Positions 31,601 through 40,884 of a DNA stretch of 64,000 nt are shown here, piece after piece. The translations under genes were made by a program, and so were the position numbers. This stretch comes from Neoceratodus forsteri (taxonomy: Eukaryota > Chordata > Ceratodontiformes > Ceratodontidae). The stretch is from the NCBI GenBank assembly GCA_016271365.2, contig CM057456.1:1400611001-1400675000 (forward strand), given 5' to 3'. The stretch's first letter is position 1. The number at the start of each line of letters is the position of its first letter. The notes below the pieces were generated by a model that was given only the letters and a program-made list of their open reading frames with translations, was not told the origin of the DNA and did no database searches.

Positions 31601-33304
31601 AGCCAGGCCTTGAGATTGAGAGATTTGAGATTCTGGTACCAAACCCTCCCCTGAGCACAGGTTAATAGATTGTGATTCCTGGGAAGAGAAAGGGGAAGAT
31701 GGACTGCTAAGGACAACAGGAGAGGATACCAGGGCTGTCTGGCCCAGTCTGGAGCAATCAGGATCACCTTGCAGGGTTGAGACCTGATTTTGACTAGCAC
31801 TTTGAACAGGAGAGGGAAGGGGGGAAAAGCACACAGGAACTTCCCTTCCCGACTGAGAACTAAGGCATCCAGGGGGACTAGGAGGTGTACTGCTGTGAGG
31901 GAGGTGTTCAGGGAATAAGCCAGAGACCACAACTTCATTGCTTCTGTGCACAAGGCCGTAGAAAGAGTGCCTCCTTGCTTGTTGATGCACAACATTGTGG
32001 TGATATTGTCTGTTCTGACCTGAATAACTTTGTTCTGAACAGATTTGGAAAAAGCTTGAAGTGCTAGAAATACTGCTCTGTGTTCCAACAGACTGATGTG
32101 AAGCAGAGATTCCTGAGGGGACCACAACCCCTGGGTAGTCAGGTCGCCCAAGTGATCCCCCCCCCACCCCAAGAGGGAGGCATCTGTAGTAAGGATTAAA
32201 GAGTGGGACTGAGTGACAAAGGGAACTCCCTGTCTTAGATTGTTCTGATCCTGCCACCACTGTAAGGCCTGGATCAGGGTTTAAGTCACTGGGATCAATT
32301 TGGTCAGAGGGTCCGTCTTTTGAGACCAAAAGGCTCTCAAATGGAACTGAATGTCCCTCATCTGAAATCTTGCTCCCTGTACCACTGCTGTGGAAGCAGC
32401 CATGTGCCCCAGGAGCTGCAGAAAATGCCTTGCTGGTCGAGACACCTGCAGGGTGAATGAGGAGGCCAGTGTGATAAGGGTCCTTGCCCTGTCCAGGGGA
32501 AGAAAAGCTCTGGCCCTTTCTGTATCCAGCTCTGCGCCTATGAAGGTGAGGAGCTGAACAGGCTCTAGAACTGACTTTGAAAGATTCAGAAGGAAACCCA
32601 AAGAGGTGAGCAGTTGCTGAGTTATTTGTAGGTGTAACTTGACTTGGTCTGGGGACTGGCCTACTATGAGCCAGTCGTCCAGGTATGGGAAGATGGCAAT
32701 CCTTTGCCTTCTTAGAGAAGCAACTACTACTGCCAGGCATTTTGTGAACACCCTTGGAGCAGAAGTTAGACTGAAGGGCACTGCTCTGAATTGGTAATGG
32801 CCTGAGGGCAGCTCGAACCTGAGGTACTTTCGATGGGAGCTTCTGATGAGAATATGGAAGTAGGCATCCTTGAGGTCCAGGGACACTAGCCAGTTCCCTG
32901 GCCTTAGAGAGGGTAGAATAATTCCCAGAGTCACCATTTTGAATTTTGGTTTTAAAAGGTGCTTGTTTAAGTATCTGAGATCCAGGATGGGCTGCCATTC
33001 TCCTGTCTTTTTTGGGGTAAGGAAGTACCTGGAGTACAATCCTTTGCCCTGATGTAGGGGTGGAACCCTTTCCACAGCTCTGAGAGCCAGAAGAGAAGAG
33101 ACCTCTGCCTCTAGGGCAAGTGCCTCTGAGGGATTTGCAGGTGGAAAGGATCTGGTTCTTAGCTTTGGAAATTTTTTGAAGCTGAGAACCAGTCCCTGGC
33201 TTGCTACTTCCAGGACCCACTTGTCTGATGTTAGAGACTCCCAGTCCTGGACAAAGTAAGCCAGCCTGCCCCCTACAGGTAGTGGAGAATCGGCCCTGGC
33301 ACAC
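31505..33304 (-). CDS. 599-aa open frame overlapping RT/RNase H (recombinase-frame extension)
   Basis: A 1.8-kb open frame on the same strand as RT/RNase H but in another phase. Its C-terminus (LEELEFADLHLSQGVMDIL) is the beginning of the recombinase domain, so the frame is the upstream extension of the recombinase ORF. The body is Ser/Pro/Gly/Gln-rich with no domain I recognise. DIRS-3 keeps the homologous frame in the same relative phase (37478-35433, broken only by two stops), and DIRS-5 keeps shorter stretches. DIRS elements are known to overlap RT and recombinase ORFs, so translation of this extension is plausible but unproven. It could also stay open passively because of RT codon usage. 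Confidence 0.55.
   Translation of the reverse strand: MCQGRFSTTCRGQAGLLCPGLGVSNIRQVGPGSSKPGTGSQLQKISKAKNQILSTCKSLRGTCPRGRGLFSSGSQSCGKGSTPTSGQRIVLQVLPYPKKDRRMAAHPGSQILKQAPFKTKIQNGDSGNYSTLSKARELASVPGPQGCLLPYSHQKLPSKVPQVRAALRPLPIQSSALQSNFCSKGVHKMPGSSSCFSKKAKDCHLPIPGRLAHSRPVPRPSQVTPTNNSATAHLFGFPSESFKVSSRACSAPHLHRRRAGYRKGQSFSSPGQGKDPYHTGLLIHPAGVSTSKAFSAAPGAHGCFHSSGTGSKISDEGHSVPFESLLVSKDGPSDQIDPSDLNPDPGLTVVAGSEQSKTGSSLCHSVPLFNPYYRCLPLGVGGGSLGRPDYPGVVVPSGISASHQSVGTQSSISSTSSFFQICSEQSYSGQNRQYHHNVVHQQARRHSFYGLVHRSNEVVVSGLFPEHLPHSSTPPSPPGCLSSQSGREVPVCFSPLPSPVQSASQNQVSTLQGDPDCSRLGQTALVSSPVVLSSPSSPFSSQESQSINLCSGEGLVPESQISQSQGLALEELEFADLHLSQGVMDILKASRETFHQDYL
31588..33300 (-). pseudogene. DIRS-4 reverse transcriptase / RNase H / methylase-like tail
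   Basis: RT is uninterrupted over 33075-32281 (264 aa): LYSRYFLTPKKTGEWQPILD, LVSLDLKDAYFHILI (motif A), FRAVPFSLTSAPRVFTK, FPYLDDWLIVG (intact catalytic pair) and GAELDT. A stop (TAA at 32281-32283) ends this block before RNase H. RNase H (32200-31900) has MGWGGDHLG, LLEHRAVFLAL and VIQVRTDN. About 185 bp present in DIRS-3 is deleted near 31880, removing the final Asp region. The tail reads CAFPPFPLLFKVLVKI and LIAPDWARQPWYPLLLSL, matching the position and pattern of the DIRS N6-adenine-methylase-like domain. Confidence 0.85.
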
Positions 33305-33307
33305 TAA

Positions 33308-34880
33308 TCAGGGTGCCTGCTTGGCAGGGGGTTTTGGCTGAGGGGTGGAAGCAGGTCTGCTTGTACCCCTTCTGCCTCTCCCTCTAAAGAACTCCCTCTG
33401 AGCATAGGCAGAAGAGGAGGCCTGAGCTTGGTAGAAAGGCCTATGAAAAGGCGTGCCCCTGCCCCTGGGGTGCTGCCTCTGAGGAGTGGCCTGCCTTTCC
33501 TTGGCCTGTGCACTCCTATAGGTCCTATATTCGTCCATTTTCTTCATGTAATTCTCTGTTTGCTCCCCAAACAGAGAATTACCCACAACAGGAAAATCCA
33601 TGGCCTTAGTCTGGGTATCCTGTGACAGGCTAGTACATCTGAGCCAAGCCATTCTACGAAGTGCCACAGATGTAGCCATGACTCTAGATGACACATCACT
33701 GGAGTCCACTGCAGCATGGAATTGCACCTTGGATGCCTCAATACCATCATCAGCCACCTGCTCCAGCTCCTTGGCAAGCTGGCCAGGGACCTGTTTTGCT
33801 AAAGCCATGACAGTGTCCCATCTGGATTTTTGATATCTAGCAGTATAGACCATATAGTTGGCCTGTCTGAGTCCCAAGGACGCTGCCATGTACTGTTTCT
33901 TTGCCATGGCATCAATCCTCCTGGAGTCCTTGTCTGGGGGGTGTGAAGCCAAGGGAATATTTGCTTTATCACAGGCTGCAGCCTGTACTACCCCAACATG
34001 GCTGCAATTGTTGTGTAAGGAACCCGTGATCTGAGCCTGACAATGCATACCTCTTGTCCATTCTTTTTATCCACAGGAGGTATAGTATTAGGAGTCTTTA
34101 AAATCTTAAATGTCTGTTTCCAAAAGATTTGTGTAAGGAATAGACAGCTTCCTAGACTCTGGGATATCCATCATTTCACATCATCAGGTCCTCCTGGTCA
34201 TCCACAGCTTCTTCCATAGGAAGCTGGAGGGTTTCAGCCACTTTTTATAAAACATGAAATGGGAAGGGGACTCAGAAAGCCTAGGAGGAGACACTCTGAA
34301 AGTCTGTCTGGGAGATGTCCGGGTCAATGGGCACATCCAGACTTTCAAAACCACATTCACTTTCTCATACTCCTCTTCCGTTCATAATATTCCTCTAAAT
34401 CATAATCTTGAACTGTGGAACCGTCGAACCAAATGCCTCCTGATGGTGTCGGTTCGGTCGGAACCGGGAAAGCGACTGCACAATTTTTATCGCTTTGCTA
34501 TTTCTTCAGCGGTTGGAAAGAAAGTTTTGGATCCACACCAGCTGATTTTTCCTTTCTGTTCTCTTAGCCGAACCGACTCTCAGAATCGGCTCTCCTTTGC
34601 CCAAGAAGTCTCGCCCCTGGTCAGAGGGCACCTTCTGGTTCGGTATGAACTTAACCGGCTGGCCATCCGGTTCAGCGACTTTTGCCTCCCTTTCCTGAGC
34701 CTACCAACTCTCTTATCTAGGGTAGCTGCAGGAAAATTTTTACAAATCTGGCAGTCTGCATTGAGGTGGTCAAACTCAGACACAACACAGGTGGTGGGGG
34801 TCAGCCTAGCAAAGGCCTCCCCACACACACTGCAGTGTTGAAACCCAGTGGGCCGATTTTCTTTGGGTTTCTCCAGACAT
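33308..34880 (-). pseudogene. DIRS-4 gag
   Basis: The start is inferred at ATG 34880 by comparison with MSEKPKKK of DIRS-3; an extra G after it shifts the frame. The zinc motif region reads HCSVCGEAF...FDHLNADCQICKNF. The C-terminal two thirds (34048-33308, 246 aa) is open: ACDKANIPLA, MAKKQYMAASLGLRQANYMV, VMATSVALRRMAWLRCTSLS, KAMDFPVVGNSLFGEQTENY, MKKMDEYR, ending in an Arg/Gly/Pro-rich tail (GRGRRGTSRPASTPQPK) suited to nucleic-acid binding. The N-terminal third has several frameshifts. Confidence 0.8.
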
Positions 34881-35239
34881 TGTGCCAGTCCTAACCAAAC
34901 TTACCCTTTTTAATGGCAATCCGCCAGGCAAGACCCTCTTATCGGTTCCTGACCGTGTTACGGGTCGTGGAAAAAAACGTAATAAAATCTGTTTTTTTTA
35001 GAACCGATAAGAACCAGTAACCACACACTAAGAGTACAAATAAAGATTTTTTTAACAACTTGATCGGTTCAAACCGAACCAATGAACTGCTTACAAGTTC
35101 CACACAGAATAGAAAATAATATAAACCTATCTAGTACTCACAAATACCACAGACAGAGGCTGAACCGACAGGTTACGGCTTAAATTCGGTGAAAACCGAG
35201 AAAAGCGGTACTTTAACCGACAAATTGAACCGAGCAGCA

Positions 35240-35444
35240 GGAGAAATCTCCGGAGCGACTGTTCAGTGAGGCGGAGTAAAGAATCTGACGGTTTGAGTTT
35301 AAACAGCAACAGACAGAGTCTCAACCGAGCTTGAGCTCAGCGTTCCATGCCTGGCATGGAAAGTTAACTCTTTCATCTCCGGGCCAGTTCGAAGGTTGGG
35401 ACTCACTGCTATTGTTAGAATACAGCAAGACTTCATGTTGTTTG
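35240..35444 (-). repeat. DIRS-4 5' inverted terminal repeat
   Basis: The sense start is TCAAACAACATGAAGTCTTG followed by CTGTATTCTAACAATAGCAG. It matches the 3' ITR and the second half of the DIRS-4 ICR. The DIRS-3 recombinase resumes at 35445. Confidence 0.9.
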
Positions 35445-37478
35445 AAACACAGTTTTCCAAGTCAAGTACTTGAGCTCTGCTGAGGACACAGGCTCAAAGG
35501 GGGGTTGCATAAGTTGAGTAATGCAAATATTCAAATCCCAGGTAGGAGGAGGATCCCTAAGAGGGGGATTGGTATGAAGCAATCCTTTGAAAAATTTACA
35601 GAATACAGGGTGAGATGACAGAGAGGAAGACTTCCCCACCAACAGGAAAGCAGAAACAGCTGACAAATGAACTTTGAGAGTAGCTGGTTTGAGGCCTAGG
35701 CCATTAAGGTGAACCATATAATCCAGGACTGTAGACAACTCAGCAGTGTCTAGGGATATATGCTTCTTGAAACACCAAATGCTAAACCTTTTCCATTTGG
35801 AGTTGTAGGTTTTTCTGGTGGCAGGCTTTCGAGAAGCTTTGAGAATATTCAGAACCCTTTGGGACAGATGCAAGTCTGCATACTCTAACTCTTCAAGAGC
35901 CATGCCTTGAGATTGAGTGACTGAAGATTGGGGTACCAAATCCTCCCCTGAGAGGAGGTTAACAGGTTGTAATTCCTGGGAAGAGACAGGGGAAGATGGA
36001 CTGCTAGGGACAGCAACAGGGGGTACCAAGGCTGCCTGTCCCAGTCTGGAGCAATCAGAATCACTTTGCAAGGTTGTGACCTTACCTTGACTAGAACCTT
36101 GAACAGTAGAGGGAAGACATAAAGAAATTTCCCTTCCCAGTTCAAAATCAGAGCATCCAGAGGGACTGAGCCCAAGACTGGGGGGTCTGCAACAAAACAG
36201 AGGAAGTTGGTGATTGTCTGGGGCTGCAAATAAATCTATCTCTGGAGTGCCCCACCTTGAATCACCTTCAATACCAAAGAATCCAGAGACCATTCGTGAT
36301 GGCCCTGGGAAATCTTGCCCAATGCATCTGCTAGCACATTGTCCTTTCCTGGGAGGTGGACTGCTACCAGAGAGGTCTGTAGGGAATAAGCCAGGGACCA
36401 TATTTTCATGGCCTCCGTGCACAAAACCATGGAACGAGTGCCTCCCTGCTTGTTGATGTACCACATGGTGCTAGTGTTGTCCTTCCTGACCTGAACCACC
36501 TTGTTCTGTACTGACTGAGAGAAAGCTTGTAGGGCAAGAAGTACTGCTCTGAGCTCCAGAAGGTTGATGTGAAGAAGGGATTCCTGAGGGGACCAGAGTC
36601 CCTGGGCAGTGAGAGCCCCCATATGGGCTCCCCACTGCAAAAGGGAAGCATCTGTGGTAAGAACCACAGAGTGAGTCTGAGAGACAAATGGAACACCCTG
36701 CCTCAGATTGTCCAGGTGCTGCCACCACTGAAGGGTCTGAATTAAGGTCTAAGTAACAGGAACTAGATTGGTAAAATGATCTTTCCTTTGGGACCAAAAG
36801 GTTCTCAGATAGAACTGAATGTCCCTCATCTGAAACCTGGCCCCTGCTATGGAAGCTGCCATGTGGCCCAGAAGCTGCAGAAAATGCCTTGCTGGTCGAG
36901 AAACCAGAGAGAGAAAGGAAGAGGCCAGCTGAGAGACGGCTTTTGCCCTTTCCAAAGGAAGGAAGGCTCTTGCCTTGAGGGTGTCCAGCTCTGCTCCTAT
37001 AAAAATGAGGAGCTGTATTGGTTCGAGAACTGACTTGGGAAGATTGAGAAGGAACCCCAGGGAAGTGAGAACTTTCTGGGTAACCTGCAGATCTGACTTG
37101 ACTTGGTCTGAAGACTGGCCCACCAGAAGCCAATTGTCCAGATATGGAAAAACAGAGATTCTTTTCCTTCTTAAAAAGGTCACCACTACTGCTAGGCACT
37201 TTTTAAACACCCTTGGAGCTGAGGTTAGACCGAAGGGCATTGCTCTGAACTGATAATGGCCTTAGGGCAATTCGAACCTGAGGTACTTTCTGTGGGAGCA
37301 CTCGTTGGGAATATGAAAATAGGCATCCTTGAGGTCCAGGGAGGCTAGCCAGTCTCCTGGCCTCAGAGAGGAAAGAACTGTTCCCAGAGTCACCGTCTTG
37401 AATTTTGGCTTTACTACATGCTTGTTTAGGTATCTTAGATCTAGGATGGGTCGCACTCCCCTGTCTTTTTCGGGGCAA
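35433..37478 (-). pseudogene. DIRS-3 recombinase frame: 5' part and upstream extension
   Basis: One phase, read through single stops near 37203 and 36468. Segments 37478-37203, 37199-36471 and 36464-35433 are homologous to the 599-aa frame of DIRS-4. The last segment (343 aa) ends with the N-terminal half of the recombinase: ALEELEYADLHLSQRVLNIL, KASRKPATRKTYNSKWKRFS, LDYMVHLNGLGLKPATLKVH, FFKGLLHTNPPLRDPPPTWD, PPFEPVSSAELKYLTWKTVF, where DIRS-4 interrupts it. The domain continues at 30012-29414. Confidence 0.8.
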
Positions 37479-37747
37479 GGAAGTACCTGGAATACAGACC
37501 TTTGCCCCTGCATGGAGTAGGAACTCTCTCTATGTCCTTTAAAGCCAGTAGAGACAAAACCTCTGCCTCTAGAGCAAGGGTTTTCTGAAGTATTTGCAGG
37601 TGGAAAGGATCTGGGTCTCAGTTTCGGAAAACTTTGAAACTGAGAACCAGCCCCTGGCTTACAACCTCCAGGGCCCACTTGTCTGAGGTAACAGACATCC
37701 AGTTCTGGACAAAGTAAGCCAGCCTGCCTCCTACTGGAATGGGGGAG
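35885..37747 (-). pseudogene. DIRS-3 reverse transcriptase / RNase H / methylase-like tail
   Basis: A single phase carries all domains. The N-terminal RT block FVQNW..VTSDKWALEVVS lies at about 37640-37720. VFQVLPCPEKDRGVRPILDL and LASLDLKDAYFHIPN (motif A) follow; a stop near 37262 precedes AMPFGLTSAPRVFKKCLAVV. The catalytic motif is YLDNW (about 37130-37145), with the second Asp changed to Asn. RNase H (36667-36236) has LTTDASLLQWGA, INLLELRAVLLAL, VRKDN and NVLADALGK. The tail (36229-35885) has FLYVFPLLFKVLVKV and LIAPDWDRQPWYPLLL. The few stops suggest a recent death, and the YLDN change alone would inactivate RT. Confidence 0.85.
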
Positions 37748-37765
37748 TCGACCCGGGCTGATACA

Positions 37766-39515
37766 TCAGGGTATCTGCTTGGCAGGAGCCTTAGGCTGAG
37801 GGGTGGATGCAGCCCTGCTCATCCCCCTTCTGCCTCTCCCTCTGAAGAACCCCCTCTGAGAAAAGGAAGAGAGGGCATGTGCCTGGTAGAAAGGCCTATG
37901 AAAAGACCTGCCCCTACCCCTAGCTTTCTGCTTCTGAGGAGTTGCCTGCCTCTCCTTGGCCTGGGCACTCCTATAAGTGGTCCTGTACTCATCCATTTTC
38001 TTCATGTAATTCTCTGTCTGCTCCCCACACAGAGAATTACCCACTACAGGGAAATCCATGGCCTTAGCCTGGGTGTCCTGCGAAAGGCTAGTATATCTGA
38101 CCCAGGCCATTCTCCGAAGAGCCACAGATGTAGCCATGACTCTTAATGACACATCATTGGAGTCCACAGCAGCATGAAATTGCACCTTTGATGCCTCAAT
38201 CCCATCAGCAGCCACCCCCTCCAGCTCCTTGTCTAGCTGGGGGGAAGCCTGTTTAGTCACTACCAGTACAGTGTCCCACCTGGACTTCTGGTACCTGGCT
38301 GTATAGGCCACATAATTAGCCTGCCTGAGTCCCAAAGATGATGCCAAGTACGGTTTCTTTGCCATGGCATCTATCTTCCTGGAATCTTTGTCTGGGGGCG
38401 TGCGAAGCCAAGGGAATGTTTGCCTTATCACAGGCAGCAGCCTGCACTACCCAACATGGCTGCATTGTTGGTAAAGAAATTCCGTATCCGAGCCTGACAA
38501 GGCTCCATTCTCTTGTCAACAGGAGGTACAGAGTTGGGACACCTAAGAATTTTTTGTGTCTGTTTCCCAAATGACCTATGAAGGGGAATCGACAGTCTCT
38601 TAGACTCTGGGATGTCCATCATCTCTATGAAGTCAGGCTCCTCTTGATCCTCTACAGCCTCCTCAATAGGAAGCTGGAGGGTTTGAGCCACTTTTCTGTA
38701 GAACAGAAAGTAGGGAGGGGACTTAGAAAGCCTAGGAGGGGAAACACCAGAAGGTCTGTCTGGGGAGATGTCCGGTTCCACAGGCACATCCAGACTTTCA
38801 CTGTCGAAATCATCCTCTTCATCAAACTCCCCTTCAGAGTGCGGCGATCGCTGCCAGTGGCGGAAAGAATCCCGACAGAGGGCAGATTTAGGCGAGGACA
38901 AGTTGGGGAGAAAGGAGAAAGGGGGAAGGGGAATGGAAAGAGGAGACTTGCCCAGTGCTAGACCCCTACAGCTTGCTGAGAACCCTGCTAGAGGTCAAAA
39001 CTCTTCAGGGAATAATCCTGAACCGGGGGAACCGACCGAACCAAACCTCTGCCAGAAGGCGCTGGATCGGTCAGAACTGGACGAAGCGATTCCACAATCC
39101 GAATCGCTTTGGCTATTTCTTCGGCGGTCGGAACATGCAGCTCTAGATCCGAACCGGACGATTTATCCTTTCGTTTTCTTTTTGTAGGAACCGATCCCTC
39201 AGGATCGGCTATCCTCTTGCCCGAAGAAGTATCGCCCTGGTCAGAAGGCACTCCTTCTGGTTCGGTAGGAACCAAACCGGGCTGGCCTTCTGAGTCAGCG
39301 GATTTCTCAGCCTCCTTATCCCTAAGTCTACCTAACCTTTTCTCCAGGGTAGACTTAGTGAAATTCTTACAAATTTGGCAGTCTGAATTGAGGTGGTCAA
39401 ACCCCAGACAGTAAACACAGGTGGTGTGGGGATCGGCCTTAGCAAAGACCTCCCCACACACACTGCAATGCTGAAACCCAGTGGGCCCGGTTTTTTTCTT
39501 GGGTTTCTCAGACAT
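37766..39515 (-). pseudogene. DIRS-3 gag, carrying a foreign ~170-bp module
   Basis: The start MSEKPKKKTGPTGF at 39515 is supported by the same start in DIRS-6 (MPDRPKKLKTGPTGFQ). The zinc motif CVYCLGFDHLNSDCQIC fits CX2C-X4-H-X4-CX2C. A Lys-rich stretch (VPTKRKRKDK) and IAKAIRIVESL follow. The frame stops in the module at 38834-39003, which is absent from DIRS-4 at this position. It resumes as 38901-38428 (EFDEEDDFDSESL, acidic) and 38431-37766 (YVAYTARYQKSRWDTV, SVALRRMAWVRYTSLSQDTQ, KAMDFPVVGNSLCG, MKKMDEYRTTYRS and an RGRGR tail). Confidence 0.85.
38834..39003. repeat. ~170-bp module, copy 1 (inside DIRS-3 gag)
   Basis: It is nearly identical to 50347-50516 (three differences seen), from CCTTCAGAGTG to GGTCAAAACT. 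The homologous gag of DIRS-4 lacks it. A possible 6-bp direct repeat CTTCAG flanks this copy. Read on minus it encodes SSPKSALCRDSFRHWQRSPH. Its class is unknown. Confidence 0.8.
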
Positions 39516-39879
39516 GGCCAACTTAATCAACTTACCCTTTATATGGCAACTACCAGGCAAGACTCCCCTATCGGTTTCATACCGTGTAACGGGTGATGGA
39601 AAAAAACGCTAAAATTACATTTTTTTTTAAAACCGAAACGGACCGGTAACCACACACTAACTTTTTCCTTTTCAAGATCTTACTACAAGATCAGTTCAGC
39701 TGAACCGATCGGAAAAATTTTCACAATTTCTACACAACAGCTACTAATCTAAGTACTTACGGTACCACAGACAGAGTCTCGAACCAAAAAATGGAATGAA
39801 ACTCGGACTAAAACCGAAACTTTAACCGCGAAGAACCGAGCAGAAGGAGAAATCTCCGGAGCGACTGTTCAGTGAGGTG

Positions 39880-40051
39880 GAGTAAAGAATCTGACGGTTT
39901 GGGTTTGAAAGGACACAGACAGAATTTTCAACCGAACTCGAGCCCAACATTCTATGCCTGGCATAGAATTTAACCCATCACTCTCCGGAGCAGTTCAAGA
40001 GCTGGAGCTAACTGCAAATTGTCAGAATACAGCAAGACTTCATGTTGTTTG
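39880..40051 (-). repeat. DIRS-3 5' inverted terminal repeat
   Basis: The sense start AAACAACATGAAGTCTTGCT is followed by GTATTCTGACAATTTGCAG. It matches inverted 28868-29020 and the second half of the DIRS-3 ICR. The satellite resumes at 40052. Confidence 0.9.
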
Positions 40052-40884
40052 CACGTAACTTTGGCCACTTTTAATATTTTGACCCCAAATTTTCAACATA
40101 GCCATGTGACAGCTGTCATTTTTCAGATCCTGTCCAAAATGTTTTATTGCATCCTGAAAGGTGATTTCACAGTCGCTGCCCAAAATCACCTTTCAGGCAG
40201 GAGCTGAAATTTTTATCTGCACTTGTTCATGAGGTGGGGTCATAAGAAGGTCATGTTAAAAATTTGGGGTAAAATATTAAACAACAAAGTTATGAGTCTA
40301 CATTGAAATTTATGAAAGCAGGCTTGTAACTTCAGCAATTCTCAGTATTTTAACCCTAAATTTTCAGCATTGCCATTTCTTCACAGTACCTTATGAATGT
40401 GACAGCTGTCATTTCTCAGATCCTGGCCAAAATATGTTTTTGCATTCCGAAAGTTGATTTCACTGTTGCTGCACAAAATCACCTTTCAGGCAGGAGTTAC
40501 AGATTTACTCCACATTTGTTCATGAGGTGGGGTCATAAGAAGGCTATGTTGAAAATCTGGTGCAAAAATATTAAAAAACAACAAAGTTATGAGCCTACAA
40601 TGAAATTTGCGAACACAGGCTCATAACTTTGGTAATTTTTAATATTTTGATTCCAAATTTACAACACAGCCACATCTTTACGGCACTTCAGGAACGTGAC
40701 AACTGTAATTTTTCAAATCCTGGCCAAAATGTTTTTTCACATCCTGAAAGGAGATTTCGTGGTCCCTGCACAAAATCACTTTTTGGACAGGAGTTGAAAA
40801 TTTTCTCTGCACTTGTTCGTGAGGTGGGCTCATAAGAAGGGTATGTTGAACATTTGGGGCACGGATATTAGCAAACAAGACAGT
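40052..40884. repeat. ~285-bp satellite, three units right of DIRS-3
   Basis: Unit starts are near 40052, 40325 and 40621 (periods about 272-297). The shared core has a short hairpin (GAAAGGTGATTT / AAATCACCTTTC), GGCAGGAGTTGAAAATTTT, TTGTTCATGAGGTGGGGTCA and CATAAGAAGG. The array ends at L2-2. Confidence 0.88.

Larger units (their letters stand above)
30013..35444 (-). mobile_element. DIRS-4: near-complete DIRS nested in DIRS-3
   Basis: About 5.4 kb, sense minus, with ITRs (30047-30195 with 35270-35437), gag, RT/RNase H, recombinase and ICR (30421-30514). It interrupts the DIRS-3 recombinase between WKTVF and LVAVTSARR (the reading continuous in DIRS-4 itself is WKTVFLVAITSARR). Coding blocks are very similar to DIRS-3, but the ITRs belong to a different subfamily (ACAATAGTAGTGAG instead of ACAATTTGCAGTTAG). 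Confidence 0.93.
28823..40051 (-). mobile_element. DIRS-3: DIRS retrotransposon containing nested DIRS-4
   Basis: Sense is minus, with 5' end at 40051 and 3' end at 28823. Without DIRS-4 (30013-35444) it is about 5.8 kb. It has ITRs (28868-29020 with 39880-40040), gag, RT/RNase H/methylase-like tail, tyrosine recombinase and an ICR (29281-29376). It lies within a ~285-bp satellite present on both flanks and shows no obvious target duplication, as expected for recombinase-mediated insertion. Confidence 0.92.
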
